Below, piece by piece: positions 26,164 to 35,730 of a stretch of 64,000 nt of DNA. The notes under the pieces are model-generated. The model made no database searches. It was not told the DNA's origin and worked only from the letters and a program-made list of their open reading frames with translations. Origin of the DNA: CBDCNP01 sp965222425 (GTDB taxonomy: Bacteria; Acidobacteriota; Vicinamibacteria; Marinacidobacterales; DATDRI01); the NCBI GenBank assembly GCA_965222425.1, contig CBDCTW010000017.1:186001-250000 (forward strand), given 5' to 3'. Within the stretch, counting starts at the first letter, position 1. Every line of letters begins with the position of its first letter. A program made the translations under genes and the position numbers.

Positions 26164-28946
26164 AGTCGATGCCGCAATACGTCTATTACTTTGGCGACGG
26201 TAAGGCCGAAGGCCACCGGGACATGAAGGATGTCCTGGGGGGCAAGGGGGCCGGCCTGGCCGAGATGACGAACGCCGGCTTGCCCGTCCCGCCGGGATTC
26301 ACCATATCGACCGATGCCTGCCGACTATTTTCCAAGCAAGAAAGGTTGCCGGACGAGATCGAGCGCGAGTTTCTCAAGGCCCTGACTCGTCTCGAGAACG
26401 CGGTCGGACAAAGACTCGGTGACCCGGATAAGCCACTTCTCCTCTCCGTCCGCAGCGGTTCCAAATTCTCCATGCCTGGAATGATGGACACCATCCTTAA
26501 CCTTGGCATGAACGACACGACGGTGGAGGGTCTGCGGAGAGCCTCGGGCAATGATCGGTTCGCGTTCGACAGCTACCGTCGCTTCCTCCAGATGTTTGGA
26601 GGTGTGGTCTTTGGCATCAAGTCTTCCTTCTTCGAGACCTTGCTGGAGGTGGTCAAGCGATCGGCCGGCGTCGCGACCGATTCCGAGTTAGACGAGGCGC
26701 ATCTCAAAGAAGTCGTCGAGCGCTTCAAGGCTTTGGTGAAGAAGGAGACCGGTAGTGAGTTTCCGCAGGATACTCGCCAGCAACTGATCTTGGCGAGAGA
26801 TGCCGTCTTCAAGAGTTGGAACAATCCGCGGGCAAAAGAGTACCGGAGGATTTACCACATTCCCGAAAACCTCGGAACGGGCGTGAACGTCCAGAAGATG
26901 GTTTTCGGGAATCTGGGGCCGCGTTCTGCGACCGGCGTGGGTTTCACTCGAGATCCGGCAACCGGCGAGAAGGAGTTCTTCGGTGAGTTCCTGGTGAATG
27001 CTCAGGGAGAGGACGTGGTCGCGGGAATTCGCACTCCTCTGCCGATCCGGGAGCTCGAGAACGTCCTGCCGGAAGCGTACCAAGAGCTGAAGGGCATCGG
27101 CGAGAGACTCGAGCGGCATTACCGAGACGTTCAGGATTTCGAGTTTACCATCGAGGAAGGCAAGCTCTACATGCTCCAGACCCGGAGTGGCAAGCGCACC
27201 GGGCCGGCGGCGGTTCGCATCGCGGTGGACATGGTGGAGGAAGGGATCATTACGCGGAAGGAGGCGCTCCTTCGAGTCGAGCCCAAGTCCTTGAATCAGC
27301 TTCTTCATCCGCTGTTCGATCCACAAGCGCGCCGGGACATCCAGCCGGCGACTAAAGGAATTCCCGCCTCACCGGGCGCCGCATCGGGCCAGGTCGTTTT
27401 CGATGCCGACGACGCCGTGCACTGGGCCATTTCCGGGAAGCGGGTGCTCCTGGTTCGCACGGAGACATCTCCCGACGACGTTCACGGAATGAGCGCTGCC
27501 CAGGGGATCCTTACCGTGACCGGGGGCCGTACGTCCCATGCCGCGGTGGTGGGTCGGCAGATGGGAAAGCCCGCGGTGGTGGGTTGCGGCGACCTCCGCA
27601 TCGATCAGGCCGCCAAACAGCTCGAGATCAACGGCACTATCATCAATGAGGGCGATGTCGTATCGATCGACGGCTCGACCGGCGAGGTGATGCTTGCCGA
27701 GGTGGCGACCGTGCCTCCCGAGATCATCCAGGTCGTGCAGGGAAAGCTCGCTCCGGAGAAATCCAAGATGTACCGAGATTTCGCTACCCTCCTCGACTGG
27801 GCCGACGCGGAGCGGCGCTTGGGCATCCGCGCCAACGCCGACGTGCCAACGGATGCTGCGATCGCCTTGGCATTCGGCGCCCGCGGCATCGGGTTGTGTC
27901 GCACCGAGCACATGTTCTTCGCCGAGGCTCGGCTTCCGATCGTAGAAAAAATGATCCTGGCCACCACGACCCAGGAGAGGAAACAACATCTCGATCAACT
28001 AGAGCCTCTCCAGCGTGACGATTTCGTCGGCCTCTTCCGCACCATGAAGGGCTTGCCGGTCACTATCCGCTTGCTCGATCCGCCACTCCATGAGTTCCTT
28101 CCCAAGCGTGAGAACCTCATGCGCCAGATCGCCGAGCTCACTTTGGGAAAGGTCCGGGACCGCGCGAAGGCGGAGCGGCTCGAAAAGCTACTAGTGCGAG
28201 TGGAGCAACTCCACGAGTTCAACCCCATGCTTGGCCACCGCGGATGTCGCCTCGGGATCACCTATCCTGAGATCACTCGCATGCAAACACGTGCTATTTT
28301 CGAGGCGGCCTGTCTCGTCACTGAAGAAGGCGGCGACCCCAAGCCGGAGGTCATGATTCCGCTGGTAGGGATGGTGAAGGAGTTCGAGGAGCAGAAGAAA
28401 ATCGTTGACGAGGTGGCGCGAGAGGTGATGGCGGCGGAGAAAATCGAGATCGGCTACCACGTAGGAACGATGATCGAGCTGCCGCGGGCGACTTTGACTG
28501 CCGATGAAATCGCTGGGCAGGCGGAGTTTTTCTCTTTCGGCACCAACGACCTGACGCAGATGACGTTCGGTTTTTCCCGCGACGATGTCGGTAAGTTCCT
28601 CCCTATCTATTTGAAGATGGGTATTCTGGAGAGGGACCCTTTCGAGAGTATTGATGTGAAAGCGGTGGGGACCTTGGTGCGCGCTGCTACCGAAAAGGGT
28701 CGTCGAGCGCGGCCCAACCTGAAGGTCGGTATTTGCGGAGAGCATGGTGGCGAGCCAGACTCCATCCGCTTCTTCCATGGTATCGGACTCGACTACGTGA
28801 GCTGCTCGCCGTACCGCGTGCCGATAGCACGGTTGGCTGCCGCCCAAGCCGCTCTGGAAGAGGCCGCGGAAGCTGAGAGGGAAGCGAAGAGCGAAGAAAC
28901 GGCCCGGCCGGTTGAAAAAGACAAAGTCGAGAAAGCCGCGAAGTAG
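26160..28946 (+). CDS. ppdK: Pyruvate, phosphate dikinase
   Basis: 928 residues: ATP-grasp N-terminal domain (VLGGKGAGLAEMTNAGLPVP; SGSKFSMPGMMDT), phosphohistidine domain with TGGRTSHAAVV (about residue 455) and C-terminal PEP/pyruvate barrel with GICGEHGG (about 858). It interconverts pyruvate, ATP and phosphate with PEP, AMP and pyrophosphate. TTG 26160 overlaps the glyS stop (TTGA); ATG 26169 is an alternative. The last 35 residues are a charged Ala/Glu/Lys tail not needed for the fold. Confidence 0.96.
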   Translation: MKSMPQYVYYFGDGKAEGHRDMKDVLGGKGAGLAEMTNAGLPVPPGFTISTDACRLFSKQERLPDEIEREFLKALTRLENAVGQRLGDPDKPLLLSVRSGSKFSMPGMMDTILNLGMNDTTVEGLRRASGNDRFAFDSYRRFLQMFGGVVFGIKSSFFETLLEVVKRSAGVATDSELDEAHLKEVVERFKALVKKETGSEFPQDTRQQLILARDAVFKSWNNPRAKEYRRIYHIPENLGTGVNVQKMVFGNLGPRSATGVGFTRDPATGEKEFFGEFLVNAQGEDVVAGIRTPLPIRELENVLPEAYQELKGIGERLERHYRDVQDFEFTIEEGKLYMLQTRSGKRTGPAAVRIAVDMVEEGIITRKEALLRVEPKSLNQLLHPLFDPQARRDIQPATKGIPASPGAASGQVVFDADDAVHWAISGKRVLLVRTETSPDDVHGMSAAQGILTVTGGRTSHAAVVGRQMGKPAVVGCGDLRIDQAAKQLEINGTIINEGDVVSIDGSTGEVMLAEVATVPPEIIQVVQGKLAPEKSKMYRDFATLLDWADAERRLGIRANADVPTDAAIALAFGARGIGLCRTEHMFFAEARLPIVEKMILATTTQERKQHLDQLEPLQRDDFVGLFRTMKGLPVTIRLLDPPLHEFLPKRENLMRQIAELTLGKVRDRAKAERLEKLLVRVEQLHEFNPMLGHRGCRLGITYPEITRMQTRAIFEAACLVTEEGGDPKPEVMIPLVGMVKEFEEQKKIVDEVAREVMAAEKIEIGYHVGTMIELPRATLTADEIAGQAEFFSFGTNDLTQMTFGFSRDDVGKFLPIYLKMGILERDPFESIDVKAVGTLVRAATEKGRRARPNLKVGICGEHGGEPDSIRFFHGIGLDYVSCSPYRVPIARLAAAQAALEEAAEAEREAKSEETARPVEKDKVEKAAK

Positions 28947-28948
28947 GC

Positions 28949-30724
28949 GTGTCCAAGGTCAAAGTACTACCCGAGGCACTGGCGAGCCAGATCGCAGCTG
29001 GCGAGGTCGTAGAACGGCCATCCTCGGTCGTTAAAGAGCTGGTCGAGAACTCTCTCGACGCCTCGGCCCGCTCTATCTCCGTCCTCATCGAAAAAAGCGG
29101 TAAGGATAGGATCCGGGTCGTCGACGATGGCGTCGGCATGGATCCGGAAGACGCCCGTCTCGCGCTTCAGAGACACGCCACGAGCAAGATACAAACCGCG
29201 GAACAGCTTTCACAAATCAATACTTTGGGCTTCCGCGGAGAGGCCCTTCCCGCCATCGCATCGGTTTCTCACTTCTCCCTCCGCACGCGCGACGAGGGAA
29301 GCGCCGCCGGCCGTGAGATCGTAGTGGAGGGGGGCAACATCGTTCGAGAGGGTGAGATCGGCATGCCGCGCGGAACCATCGTGGATGTCCGCCGTCTTTT
29401 CTTCAATGTGCCCGCCCGACGGAAGTTTCTTCGCACCGATGTCACCGAGTCGTCTCACATCGCTGCCCTGGTGTCGAACTTGGCCGCCGCTCACCCCGAG
29501 GTCCATTTCCGCCTCGAGCATCGCGGCCGGAAGGTGCTCGACACTTCACCCGTAGCAGCGAGGAGGGAAAGAATCTTCCAGCTCGAAGGAGGCTGGGTGG
29601 AAGGTGCGGTGTCTCTCGATGAGTCCGTGGGGGGACTCCACCTAACGGCTTGGCTTTCTCCACCCGCTGAAGCACGGGGGATGGCGAGCCGTCTTCACCT
29701 CTTCGTCAACGGGCGACCGGTCAGGGATCGAATCCTCACCCATGCGGTACTCGAGGCCTATCGGCAAGTGTCGACTAAACAGGGCACGCCGTTGCTCTAC
29801 CTTTTTCTGGAGCTCTCGCCCGACAAACTGGACGTCAACGTGCATCCGGCGAAGACCGAAGTGCGCTTCGTCGATCAGCAGTTCGTGCACGATTCGGTGT
29901 TCTCTGTCGTGCGAAATGCGCTCCACGGGGAGGGGAGGGCACCAGAGCTGGCGGTCGGCGGGGATTGGGCGCCGACGACCGCACCCACGGCGCTTAGTGA
30001 AATCGGTAGATGGCCGGAGCGGACGACCGAGGTCGCGGACAGGGGCACACCTTATGCGGGTGGAATGGCCCTAGCGGACGCCGTTCTCGGGGCGGGTCAG
30101 GCTCGGCTTTCTCAGCAGGCTGCGCCGCAGAAGTTCGCGGAGTTTGCGGAATTCCCTCCGACGCCACTCGGTCAGTTCCGAGAAAGCTTTATCCTGGCGA
30201 CCGATGACGAAAGCGTATGGCTCGTCGACCAGCACGCGGCCCATGAGCGCATTCTCTACGAGGAGCTTTTGGCACGACCAGGCCAGGAGCAGCCGCAACG
30301 CCAGCTCCTTCTCACCCCACTGCAGCTCGAGTTCTCCGCAGCCGAGCAGATTACGCTCGATGAAGAAATGATTCGGTTTCAATCGTATGGTTTCGACATC
30401 GAGCACTTCGGCGGTAGAAGCTATGTGGTTCGAGCGGTTCCGGCGGCCCTTTCCGGCTTGGATCCCGGCCAGCTCATACGGTCCGCTCTCGCGGAAAGGG
30501 AGCAGGATTGCCGAGGATCCTCGATCGCCGAGGCGGAAGGGAGAATCGCTGCGCGAATCGCTTGTCATGCCGCGATCAAAGTCAACAACTCGCTGGCGCC
30601 GGAGAAAATTCGTTTCATCCTGGATCGCTTGTGGAAGGCGAGGCAGCCAACGGTTTGTCCTCACGGCCGACCGACGACTCTCAGGCTCGGTCGCGAGCAA
30701 ATCGAGAAGAACTTTGGAAGGTAG
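28949..30724 (+). CDS. mutL: DNA mismatch repair protein MutL
   Basis: 591 residues. GHKL ATPase motifs: EVVERPSSVVKELVENSLDA, DDGVGM, ATSKI and GFRGEAL. The C-terminal dimerisation domain has DQHAAHERILYE, HFGGRSYVVRAVPA and CPHGRPT. GTG start two bases after the ppdK stop. MutL links MutS to downstream repair. Confidence 0.96.
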   Translation: MSKVKVLPEALASQIAAGEVVERPSSVVKELVENSLDASARSISVLIEKSGKDRIRVVDDGVGMDPEDARLALQRHATSKIQTAEQLSQINTLGFRGEALPAIASVSHFSLRTRDEGSAAGREIVVEGGNIVREGEIGMPRGTIVDVRRLFFNVPARRKFLRTDVTESSHIAALVSNLAAAHPEVHFRLEHRGRKVLDTSPVAARRERIFQLEGGWVEGAVSLDESVGGLHLTAWLSPPAEARGMASRLHLFVNGRPVRDRILTHAVLEAYRQVSTKQGTPLLYLFLELSPDKLDVNVHPAKTEVRFVDQQFVHDSVFSVVRNALHGEGRAPELAVGGDWAPTTAPTALSEIGRWPERTTEVADRGTPYAGGMALADAVLGAGQARLSQQAAPQKFAEFAEFPPTPLGQFRESFILATDDESVWLVDQHAAHERILYEELLARPGQEQPQRQLLLTPLQLEFSAAEQITLDEEMIRFQSYGFDIEHFGGRSYVVRAVPAALSGLDPGQLIRSALAEREQDCRGSSIAEAEGRIAARIACHAAIKVNNSLAPEKIRFILDRLWKARQPTVCPHGRPTTLRLGREQIEKNFGR

Positions 30725-30725
30725 G

Positions 30726-30932
30726 TTGGTGGCTCGCAAGCAAGTGAACTATCTGGGTTGGTCTCGCTACTACATTGGTCGGGGCTTCGAGCTCTTCGGG
30801 CTCTTCTTGGTGACGGGTTCGGCGTTCCTCTTCTTTGGAAGCGCTGAGATGAGGGCGATGCTCGGCATATCCGGGGCGGGGGCCTTCGTGTTTTTCATCG
30901 GCTGGCTCATTGCCCGCAAGAAACCGGCGTAA
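30726..30932 (+). CDS. Small two-helix membrane protein of unknown function
   Basis: 68 residues: short basic N-terminus, two hydrophobic helices (FELFGLFLVTGSAFLFFGS and ISGAGAFVFFIGWLIA) and a KK tail. TTG 30726 (or GTG 30729) starts one base after the mutL stop, so it is likely in the same transcript. I do not recognise the family. Overlap ends where the ribosome site (AAGGAG) of the next gene begins. Confidence 0.65.
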   Translation: MVARKQVNYLGWSRYYIGRGFELFGLFLVTGSAFLFFGSAEMRAMLGISGAGAFVFFIGWLIARKKPA

Positions 30933-30942
30933 GGAGCTCCCC

Positions 30943-32108
30943 GTGCGGTTTCGCGCATTTTTTTTGACGGCGCTTGCAGTTTCGACCTCGTCCACGTTTG
31001 CGCAGGCACCTCCTCCCGAGCTCACTCTGGACTGGAAGTCGATCGCCGAACGGATCGTCGAACGGCTGGACCTGCAACCGGGCGAGAAGGTGATTGCGTT
31101 AGCCCACCCCGGTACGTTTCGCGAGGTCATCCCTCACTTCCGCTATGCGGTCATGAAGTCCGGGGCGGTCGATCTCGGCATCGTCGATGTCCTGAAGCAG
31201 CCGGTGCCCGCGAGCTGGGATCGGGGCGTTTTGAGCCCCGCGTTACGGTCGGCGAGGGAATCTTACCGAGACATGTTTCGTGATGTCGATGCGTCGGTCA
31301 TGCTACCGGGCCCGTTCCCGCTCAACCCGCTTACGCCGCCATTCAGGATCTGCTTCGGGAACGGCGAGGCCGAACTATCCACTTCCATTGGCTCGAGAAT
31401 CGCAGTGCCGTCGCACTACCCGGCCAGCCGCTCCCCCGACGGCACGTGATTGAGGCGACCTATCAGAAAGCACTCCTGGATGTGGACTATCAGAAGCTGG
31501 GCGCAAAGCAGGAGCGGTTCGAGACTGCCATGCGCGCGGGTGAAGTGCGAGTGACATCGCCCCTCGGAACGGACTTAAGGTTTCGCATTGGCCAACGTCC
31601 GGTCTGTGTTCAGAACGGCGACGCTTCTCCGGAGCGTGCGAGCCAGGCGGTCATTCTCATCGATCGCGAGGTCGAGCTTCCTTCGGGGGCGATTCGCGTG
31701 GCACCTCTCGAGGAGACGGTGGAAGGCATCGTAGCTTTTCCGCCCTCGCAGTGGGATGGCAGGCCAGTGACGGGGCTGAAGCTAGGTTTCGAGAAGGGCA
31801 GAGTTGTCAGCATCGATGCGGATACCGGGCGCGAGGCCGTGGAAGCGGAGATGAACCGGGCTGGAAACGCCGGGCGGGCCTTTCGTGAGTTCGTGCTCGG
31901 GTTCAATCCCGAGTTGGCGGTGCCGGAACGCTCCTCATGGATCCCCTACTACGGCTACGGAGCGGGAGTCGTGCGGTTGTCTCTGGGCGATAACAGCGAG
32001 CTCGGCGGTAACGTCGGGGGCGGCTACGTGCGTTGGAATTTTTTCACGGATACTACGGTCAGCATTGACGGTGACGTCTGGGTAGAACGCGGACGTCTCG
32101 TGAAGTGA
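30943..32108 (+). CDS. Exported M29-like aminopeptidase family protein, frameshifted
   Basis: Signal peptide (VRFRAFFLTALAVSTSSTFAQA), then a domain with VIALAHPGTFREVIPHFRYA and, in the second half, SQWDGRPVTGLKLGF, YGYGAGVVRLSLGDNSELGG and a DGDVWVERG end that resemble the metal-binding region of thermophilic aminopeptidases. The first frame is meaningful to about 31330 (PLNPL); the second continues as YAAIQDLLRERRGRTIHFHW from about 31330 to 32108. One missing base near 31328-31335 would rejoin them. GTG 30943 has AAGGAG six bases upstream. Confidence 0.6.
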
Positions 32109-32127
32109 TCAGTAGTCATACTATTGG

Positions 32128-32985
32128 ATGCTCATCGGAATCCTTACTGCCGCTACGCTGATCGCTTTCGCCGCGAACTCCCTGCTGTGCCGTCCGGCGC
32201 TTGGCGGCGAGCTCATCGACCCCGTGTCCTTTACCACTCTTCGCCTTGTGAGCGGGGCCATCATCCTCATTCCCATATCACGGCTCGCGGGCGAGTCACC
32301 CTCAGCTCTGGGGAGGCGAGGCCAGGAGCGGCATGGATCCTGGGGCTCGAGCTTGGCGTTGTTCGTGTATGCGATCGCGTTCTCTTTGGCCTACCTCTCT
32401 TTGGACGCAGGAATGGGTGCGCTCATTCTCTTCGGGTGCGTGCAGGCGACGATGATCGGCGCAGGGCTGAAGTCGGGAGAGCGGCCGCATCCCCTCCAAT
32501 GGCTCGGGCTCATCACGGCGTTTAGTGGGCTCGTTTATCTTGTCTCCCCAGGGACCGCGGCACCCGATCCACTTGGTGCGTTCTTGATGTCGATCTCCGG
32601 GATCGCCTGGGGCGTCTACTCCGTTCGAGGTAAGGTCGTGGCGGCGCCCATCTTATCCACGGCCGCGAACTTTGCGCGAGCCGCACCGTTGGCAGCCATC
32701 GCCAGTGCCATGGCATTCTCGTTGGCTCACGCCGAAACAAAGGGAGTCATCCTCGCTCTTGTGTCCGGGACTCTCACTTCAGGGCTTGGCTACGTCCTTT
32801 GGTTCAAGGCACTTCGAGGCTTAACAATCACTCGAGCGTCGATCGTGCAACTCCTGGTGCCGGTCCTCGCCGCGTTCGGCGGCGTCGTGTTTTTGGCTGA
32901 GCAAGTGTCCGCGAGGCTAGCCATCGCCAGCGCCCTGATACTTGGAGGCGTCGCCATGGCGATCCTGACCCGTGCGAGGTCGTAG
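32128..32985 (+). CDS. EamA/DMT-superfamily transporter
   Basis: 285 residues, ten predicted hydrophobic helices arranged as two EamA repeats (SLLCRPALGG, then RLVSGAIILIP; second repeat with GIAWGVYSVRGK and LTSGLGYVLWFKALRG). Inner-membrane exporter or importer of small metabolites; substrate unknown. ATG start; not clearly linked to the genes upstream. Confidence 0.85.
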   Translation: MLIGILTAATLIAFAANSLLCRPALGGELIDPVSFTTLRLVSGAIILIPISRLAGESPSALGRRGQERHGSWGSSLALFVYAIAFSLAYLSLDAGMGALILFGCVQATMIGAGLKSGERPHPLQWLGLITAFSGLVYLVSPGTAAPDPLGAFLMSISGIAWGVYSVRGKVVAAPILSTAANFARAAPLAAIASAMAFSLAHAETKGVILALVSGTLTSGLGYVLWFKALRGLTITRASIVQLLVPVLAAFGGVVFLAEQVSARLAIASALILGGVAMAILTRARS

Positions 32986-33000
32986 AGACCTCGTTTCTTG
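32976..33000 (+). terminator. Possible intrinsic terminator after the EamA gene
   Basis: GAGGTC (32976-32981), five-base loop, GACCTC (32987-32992), then GTTTCTT. The stem contains the EamA stop codon. The T tract is imperfect. Confidence 0.4.
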
Positions 33001-33089
33001 GCAACCTACTGTTGGATGGCCCAGATTGTACCGAAATTTTCAGTTTTGGCGAGAGTTTTTTTTGAAAGTTTACCGGTGTGCTCCCGGCA

Positions 33090-34640
33090 CTACGGGCAAC
33101 CGGGGATCCTCAATTGCTGTCCTATTCTAATGAGGTAGCGGGGGGCGCGTACGTTGTTGACCTCGGCGAGCTCCCGCGTAGTGACACACCGGTAGCGGGA
33201 GGCGATGCGCCCCAGGGTGTCGCCCTTTCGGACGACGTAGACGTCCATTTTGCCGTAAGGGTAGTTGGCCTCGTGGAGCTCGAAGGCGGCTTCGATAAGA
33301 CTGCCGTCGAGACATCGCTCCTCGTAGTAAGGCGTGAGTAGTTTCGGGATGGTGATGGTATCGCCGGCCTTGGCCCGTTCCCCCGGGCTGAGGCGAGGGT
33401 TTAGGTTTCGAAGGGTCCGAAACCACCCGTTGTGGCTTTCGACTTGACCCAGGCAAATCGTGAGCTCCCCGAGTGAGGCATCTCTTTTCAGGACGAGCAC
33501 GGTAAGCTCGTTTTCGAAGACCGGGAACTTGAGGTTGTAGTCCTCGGGGTGAAGAAAGAGCCACGCCGCCGCGAGGATGCGAGGGACATACTCGCGCGTT
33601 TCCCTCGGCACGCGATAAAACACGCGTTGATCCCAAAAACCCGTCTTGTACCGCCGATGCAGGCGCTTCATGCGGTTCTCGCCGCCGTTGTAAGCGGCCA
33701 GAGTCAACTCGAGATTGTCATTCAGGATTTCGAACTGATCGTTCAGGTAGGCGATGTTGGCCCGCGTGGCGGCTTCGGGATCGAGCCGCATGTCGAAACC
33801 GTCTACTTCTCGGAGCCCATAACGCCTCCCGGTCGATCGGATGAATTGGAGAAGACCGGCGGCCCCGGCGTGCGAATAAGAGTGCACTCTTCCACCAGTT
33901 TCGGTGGCGATCATCGCGAAGAGCAGTGCCTCGGGAAGGTCGGCCTCTTCGTAGATGGGGGCGATCTTGTTGTGTAGGTATTGGTAGTACTCGTAGGAGC
34001 TCATGAGCATCGGACGGTTCCAAGTCAGCCAGTCGTCGAGGGCCGCTTTGACCGGTCCGTTTAGACTGATCATCTCGCGAAGGTCGTTGCCGCGTAGTAG
34101 GGACACGGTGTCACCGAGCTCCGGCATCGCACTCACCATGGGAGACGTTCCAGACTCTAGCGCGAGATCTTCGTCGATCGTGTCGGCCTCGTTGCTCAGA
34201 GCCTCCAATTGCAAAGCCTGGTCGGCGAGGGCCACGTTTTGTTGCTCAACGAGGCTACTCATGACATCGAGGAATCGGAGAGTTTCGCAGCCGTCCGTCT
34301 CGGCGCACTGGCGTGCCCCGCCTTGAAGACGCTCCCCTAGTACTACGAGCTCCTCGTCCCCGACCGTCTCGCCTGCAGAAAGCCGCTCGAGGATCGCTCC
34401 GAACTCATCTTCCACTTTGGCGAGTGCTCGATAGAGCACTTTGACCTCTTTCGAAGGGGGGGGCGCTGGCGTCTCCGGGGCAGGGCCTCGTGTCGAGGCA
34501 GCCTCCGATGGTGGGGTCGGCGAGGGAGCTTCGACCTCTTTCTTTCCTCCGCAGGCGGCCAACGCTACCCCGAGGAACAGTGTGAAAACTAAGTTGGTTC
34601 CAGATCGACGACGTGGATCGAGAAGCTCACGGACCCTCAT
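33090..34640 (-). CDS. Lytic transglycosylase lipoprotein with LysM domains (MltD-like)
   Basis: 516 residues: lipoprotein signal (FLGVALAACGG), a Pro/Glu linker and coiled region, then the SLT catalytic domain with its glutamate in AMIATETGG and the HAGAAGLLQFI and AYNGGENRM motifs. The C-terminus has a LysM domain (YVVRKGDTLGRIASRYRC ... IGQQLRIP). It cleaves peptidoglycan glycan strands at the outer membrane. ATG 34640 is chosen because AGAGGTG precedes it and the lipobox then sits at the right distance. Confidence 0.9.
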   Translation of the reverse strand: MRVRELLDPRRRSGTNLVFTLFLGVALAACGGKKEVEAPSPTPPSEAASTRGPAPETPAPPPSKEVKVLYRALAKVEDEFGAILERLSAGETVGDEELVVLGERLQGGARQCAETDGCETLRFLDVMSSLVEQQNVALADQALQLEALSNEADTIDEDLALESGTSPMVSAMPELGDTVSLLRGNDLREMISLNGPVKAALDDWLTWNRPMLMSSYEYYQYLHNKIAPIYEEADLPEALLFAMIATETGGRVHSYSHAGAAGLLQFIRSTGRRYGLREVDGFDMRLDPEAATRANIAYLNDQFEILNDNLELTLAAYNGGENRMKRLHRRYKTGFWDQRVFYRVPRETREYVPRILAAAWLFLHPEDYNLKFPVFENELTVLVLKRDASLGELTICLGQVESHNGWFRTLRNLNPRLSPGERAKAGDTITIPKLLTPYYEERCLDGSLIEAAFELHEANYPYGKMDVYVVRKGDTLGRIASRYRCVTTRELAEVNNVRAPRYLIRIGQQLRIPGCP

Positions 34641-34663
34641 TTCGGTGCACACCTCTTTACGCC

Positions 34664-35086
34664 TCACTCGCCGATGATCTTGATGAGGAGCCGCTTGGGC
34701 CGGCGGCCGTCGAACTCGCCGTAGAAGATCTGTTCCCACGGGCCGAAATCGAGCTTTCCTTGGGTGATGGCCACTACGACTTCTCGGCCCATGACTTGAC
34801 GTTTGTGGTGTGCATCGCCGTTATCTTCGCCGGTGCGGTTGTGATGGTACTTCTCCGGACTGGCGTCGAAAGGAGCGAGCCACTCGAGCCAACGCTTGTA
34901 ATCTTCGTGCAGACCGGGCTCGTCGTCGTTGATGAACACGGACGCGGTGATGTGCATTGCGTTGACCAGGCAGAGTCCTTCTTGAACGCCGCTCTCAACT
35001 ACGGCCTTCTCTACGTCTCCGGTGATGTTGAGGAAGTCCATTCGGGCCGGAACATTCATAGTGAGATGGATAGTGTGACTTTTCAA
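34664..35086 (-). CDS. YjbQ family protein (UPF0047)
   Basis: 140 residues with the whole family pattern: GLCLVNAMHITASVFINDDE, HNRTGEDNGDAHHKRQVMGREV and ITQGKLDFGPWEQIFYGEFDG. These proteins are reported to have thiamine-phosphate synthase-like activity; the physiological role is unclear. The gene ends 23 bases before the MltD-like gene starts, so they probably share a transcript. Confidence 0.92.
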   Translation of the reverse strand: MKSHTIHLTMNVPARMDFLNITGDVEKAVVESGVQEGLCLVNAMHITASVFINDDEPGLHEDYKRWLEWLAPFDASPEKYHHNRTGEDNGDAHHKRQVMGREVVVAITQGKLDFGPWEQIFYGEFDGRRPKRLLIKIIGE

Positions 35087-35157
35087 GAAAAACCTCCAAG
35101 TTGTGGAGCGGGCGGGACACAGATCCGGGGAGGAGTCGGGTGAAACTGCTTTGGGAA

Positions 35158-35592
35158 CTAACCTCCGGGACCGTCGGCGCTAAAGTACTTCACCATCGAA
35201 TCGAGCTGTGTACTCAGATCGTCGAAGGCGTGCTGGAGCAGATCCCGAACGGATAGCATCCCGCGGACGTGGTTGTCGGAATCGATGACCGGCAGATGCC
35301 GGAAATGTCGCTCCACCATGACGCGCAAACAGTCGCCATAGGGCATGTCTGCCAACGCGGTCTCGACTTCCGGTGTCATGACGTCTGACATGGTGGTCGT
35401 CTTCGGGTCTTTGCCACCGAGGACGACGCGAATCATGACGTCCCGTTCGGTGAATATTCCCACGAGCGCGTCGTTATCGATCACGGCCACCGCGCCAACC
35501 CTTTTGTCGTTCATCCGTTGGACAGCCTCGGTGACCGCCGATTGGGGGGACACCGTAGCTGCGGGTACACTCGCGATTTTCAGTAAACTCAT
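35158..35592 (-). CDS. Two-CBS-domain protein
   Basis: 144 residues made of a CBS pair: VGAVAVIDNDALVGIFTERD and the second half with RHLPVIDSDNHVRGMLSVRDL. Stand-alone CBS pairs bind adenine nucleotides and act as energy sensors. ATG 35592 is preferred over the upstream extension because the CBS sequence starts at once. It lies before yjbQ on the same strand. Confidence 0.9.
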   Translation of the reverse strand: MSLLKIASVPAATVSPQSAVTEAVQRMNDKRVGAVAVIDNDALVGIFTERDVMIRVVLGGKDPKTTTMSDVMTPEVETALADMPYGDCLRVMVERHFRHLPVIDSDNHVRGMLSVRDLLQHAFDDLSTQLDSMVKYFSADGPGG

Positions 35593-35730
35593 GGAACCCT
35601 CCGCTTGATCTGGGGGCATTGTGTATCAGCAGGGCCCCGGTCTGCAAACGGACCCGGCCGAATAGGGTCAGGCGTATTTTCGGGAGTGACCTGCTATATT
35701 GATCGAACGTCACTGTCGCCGAGGGCCCAC

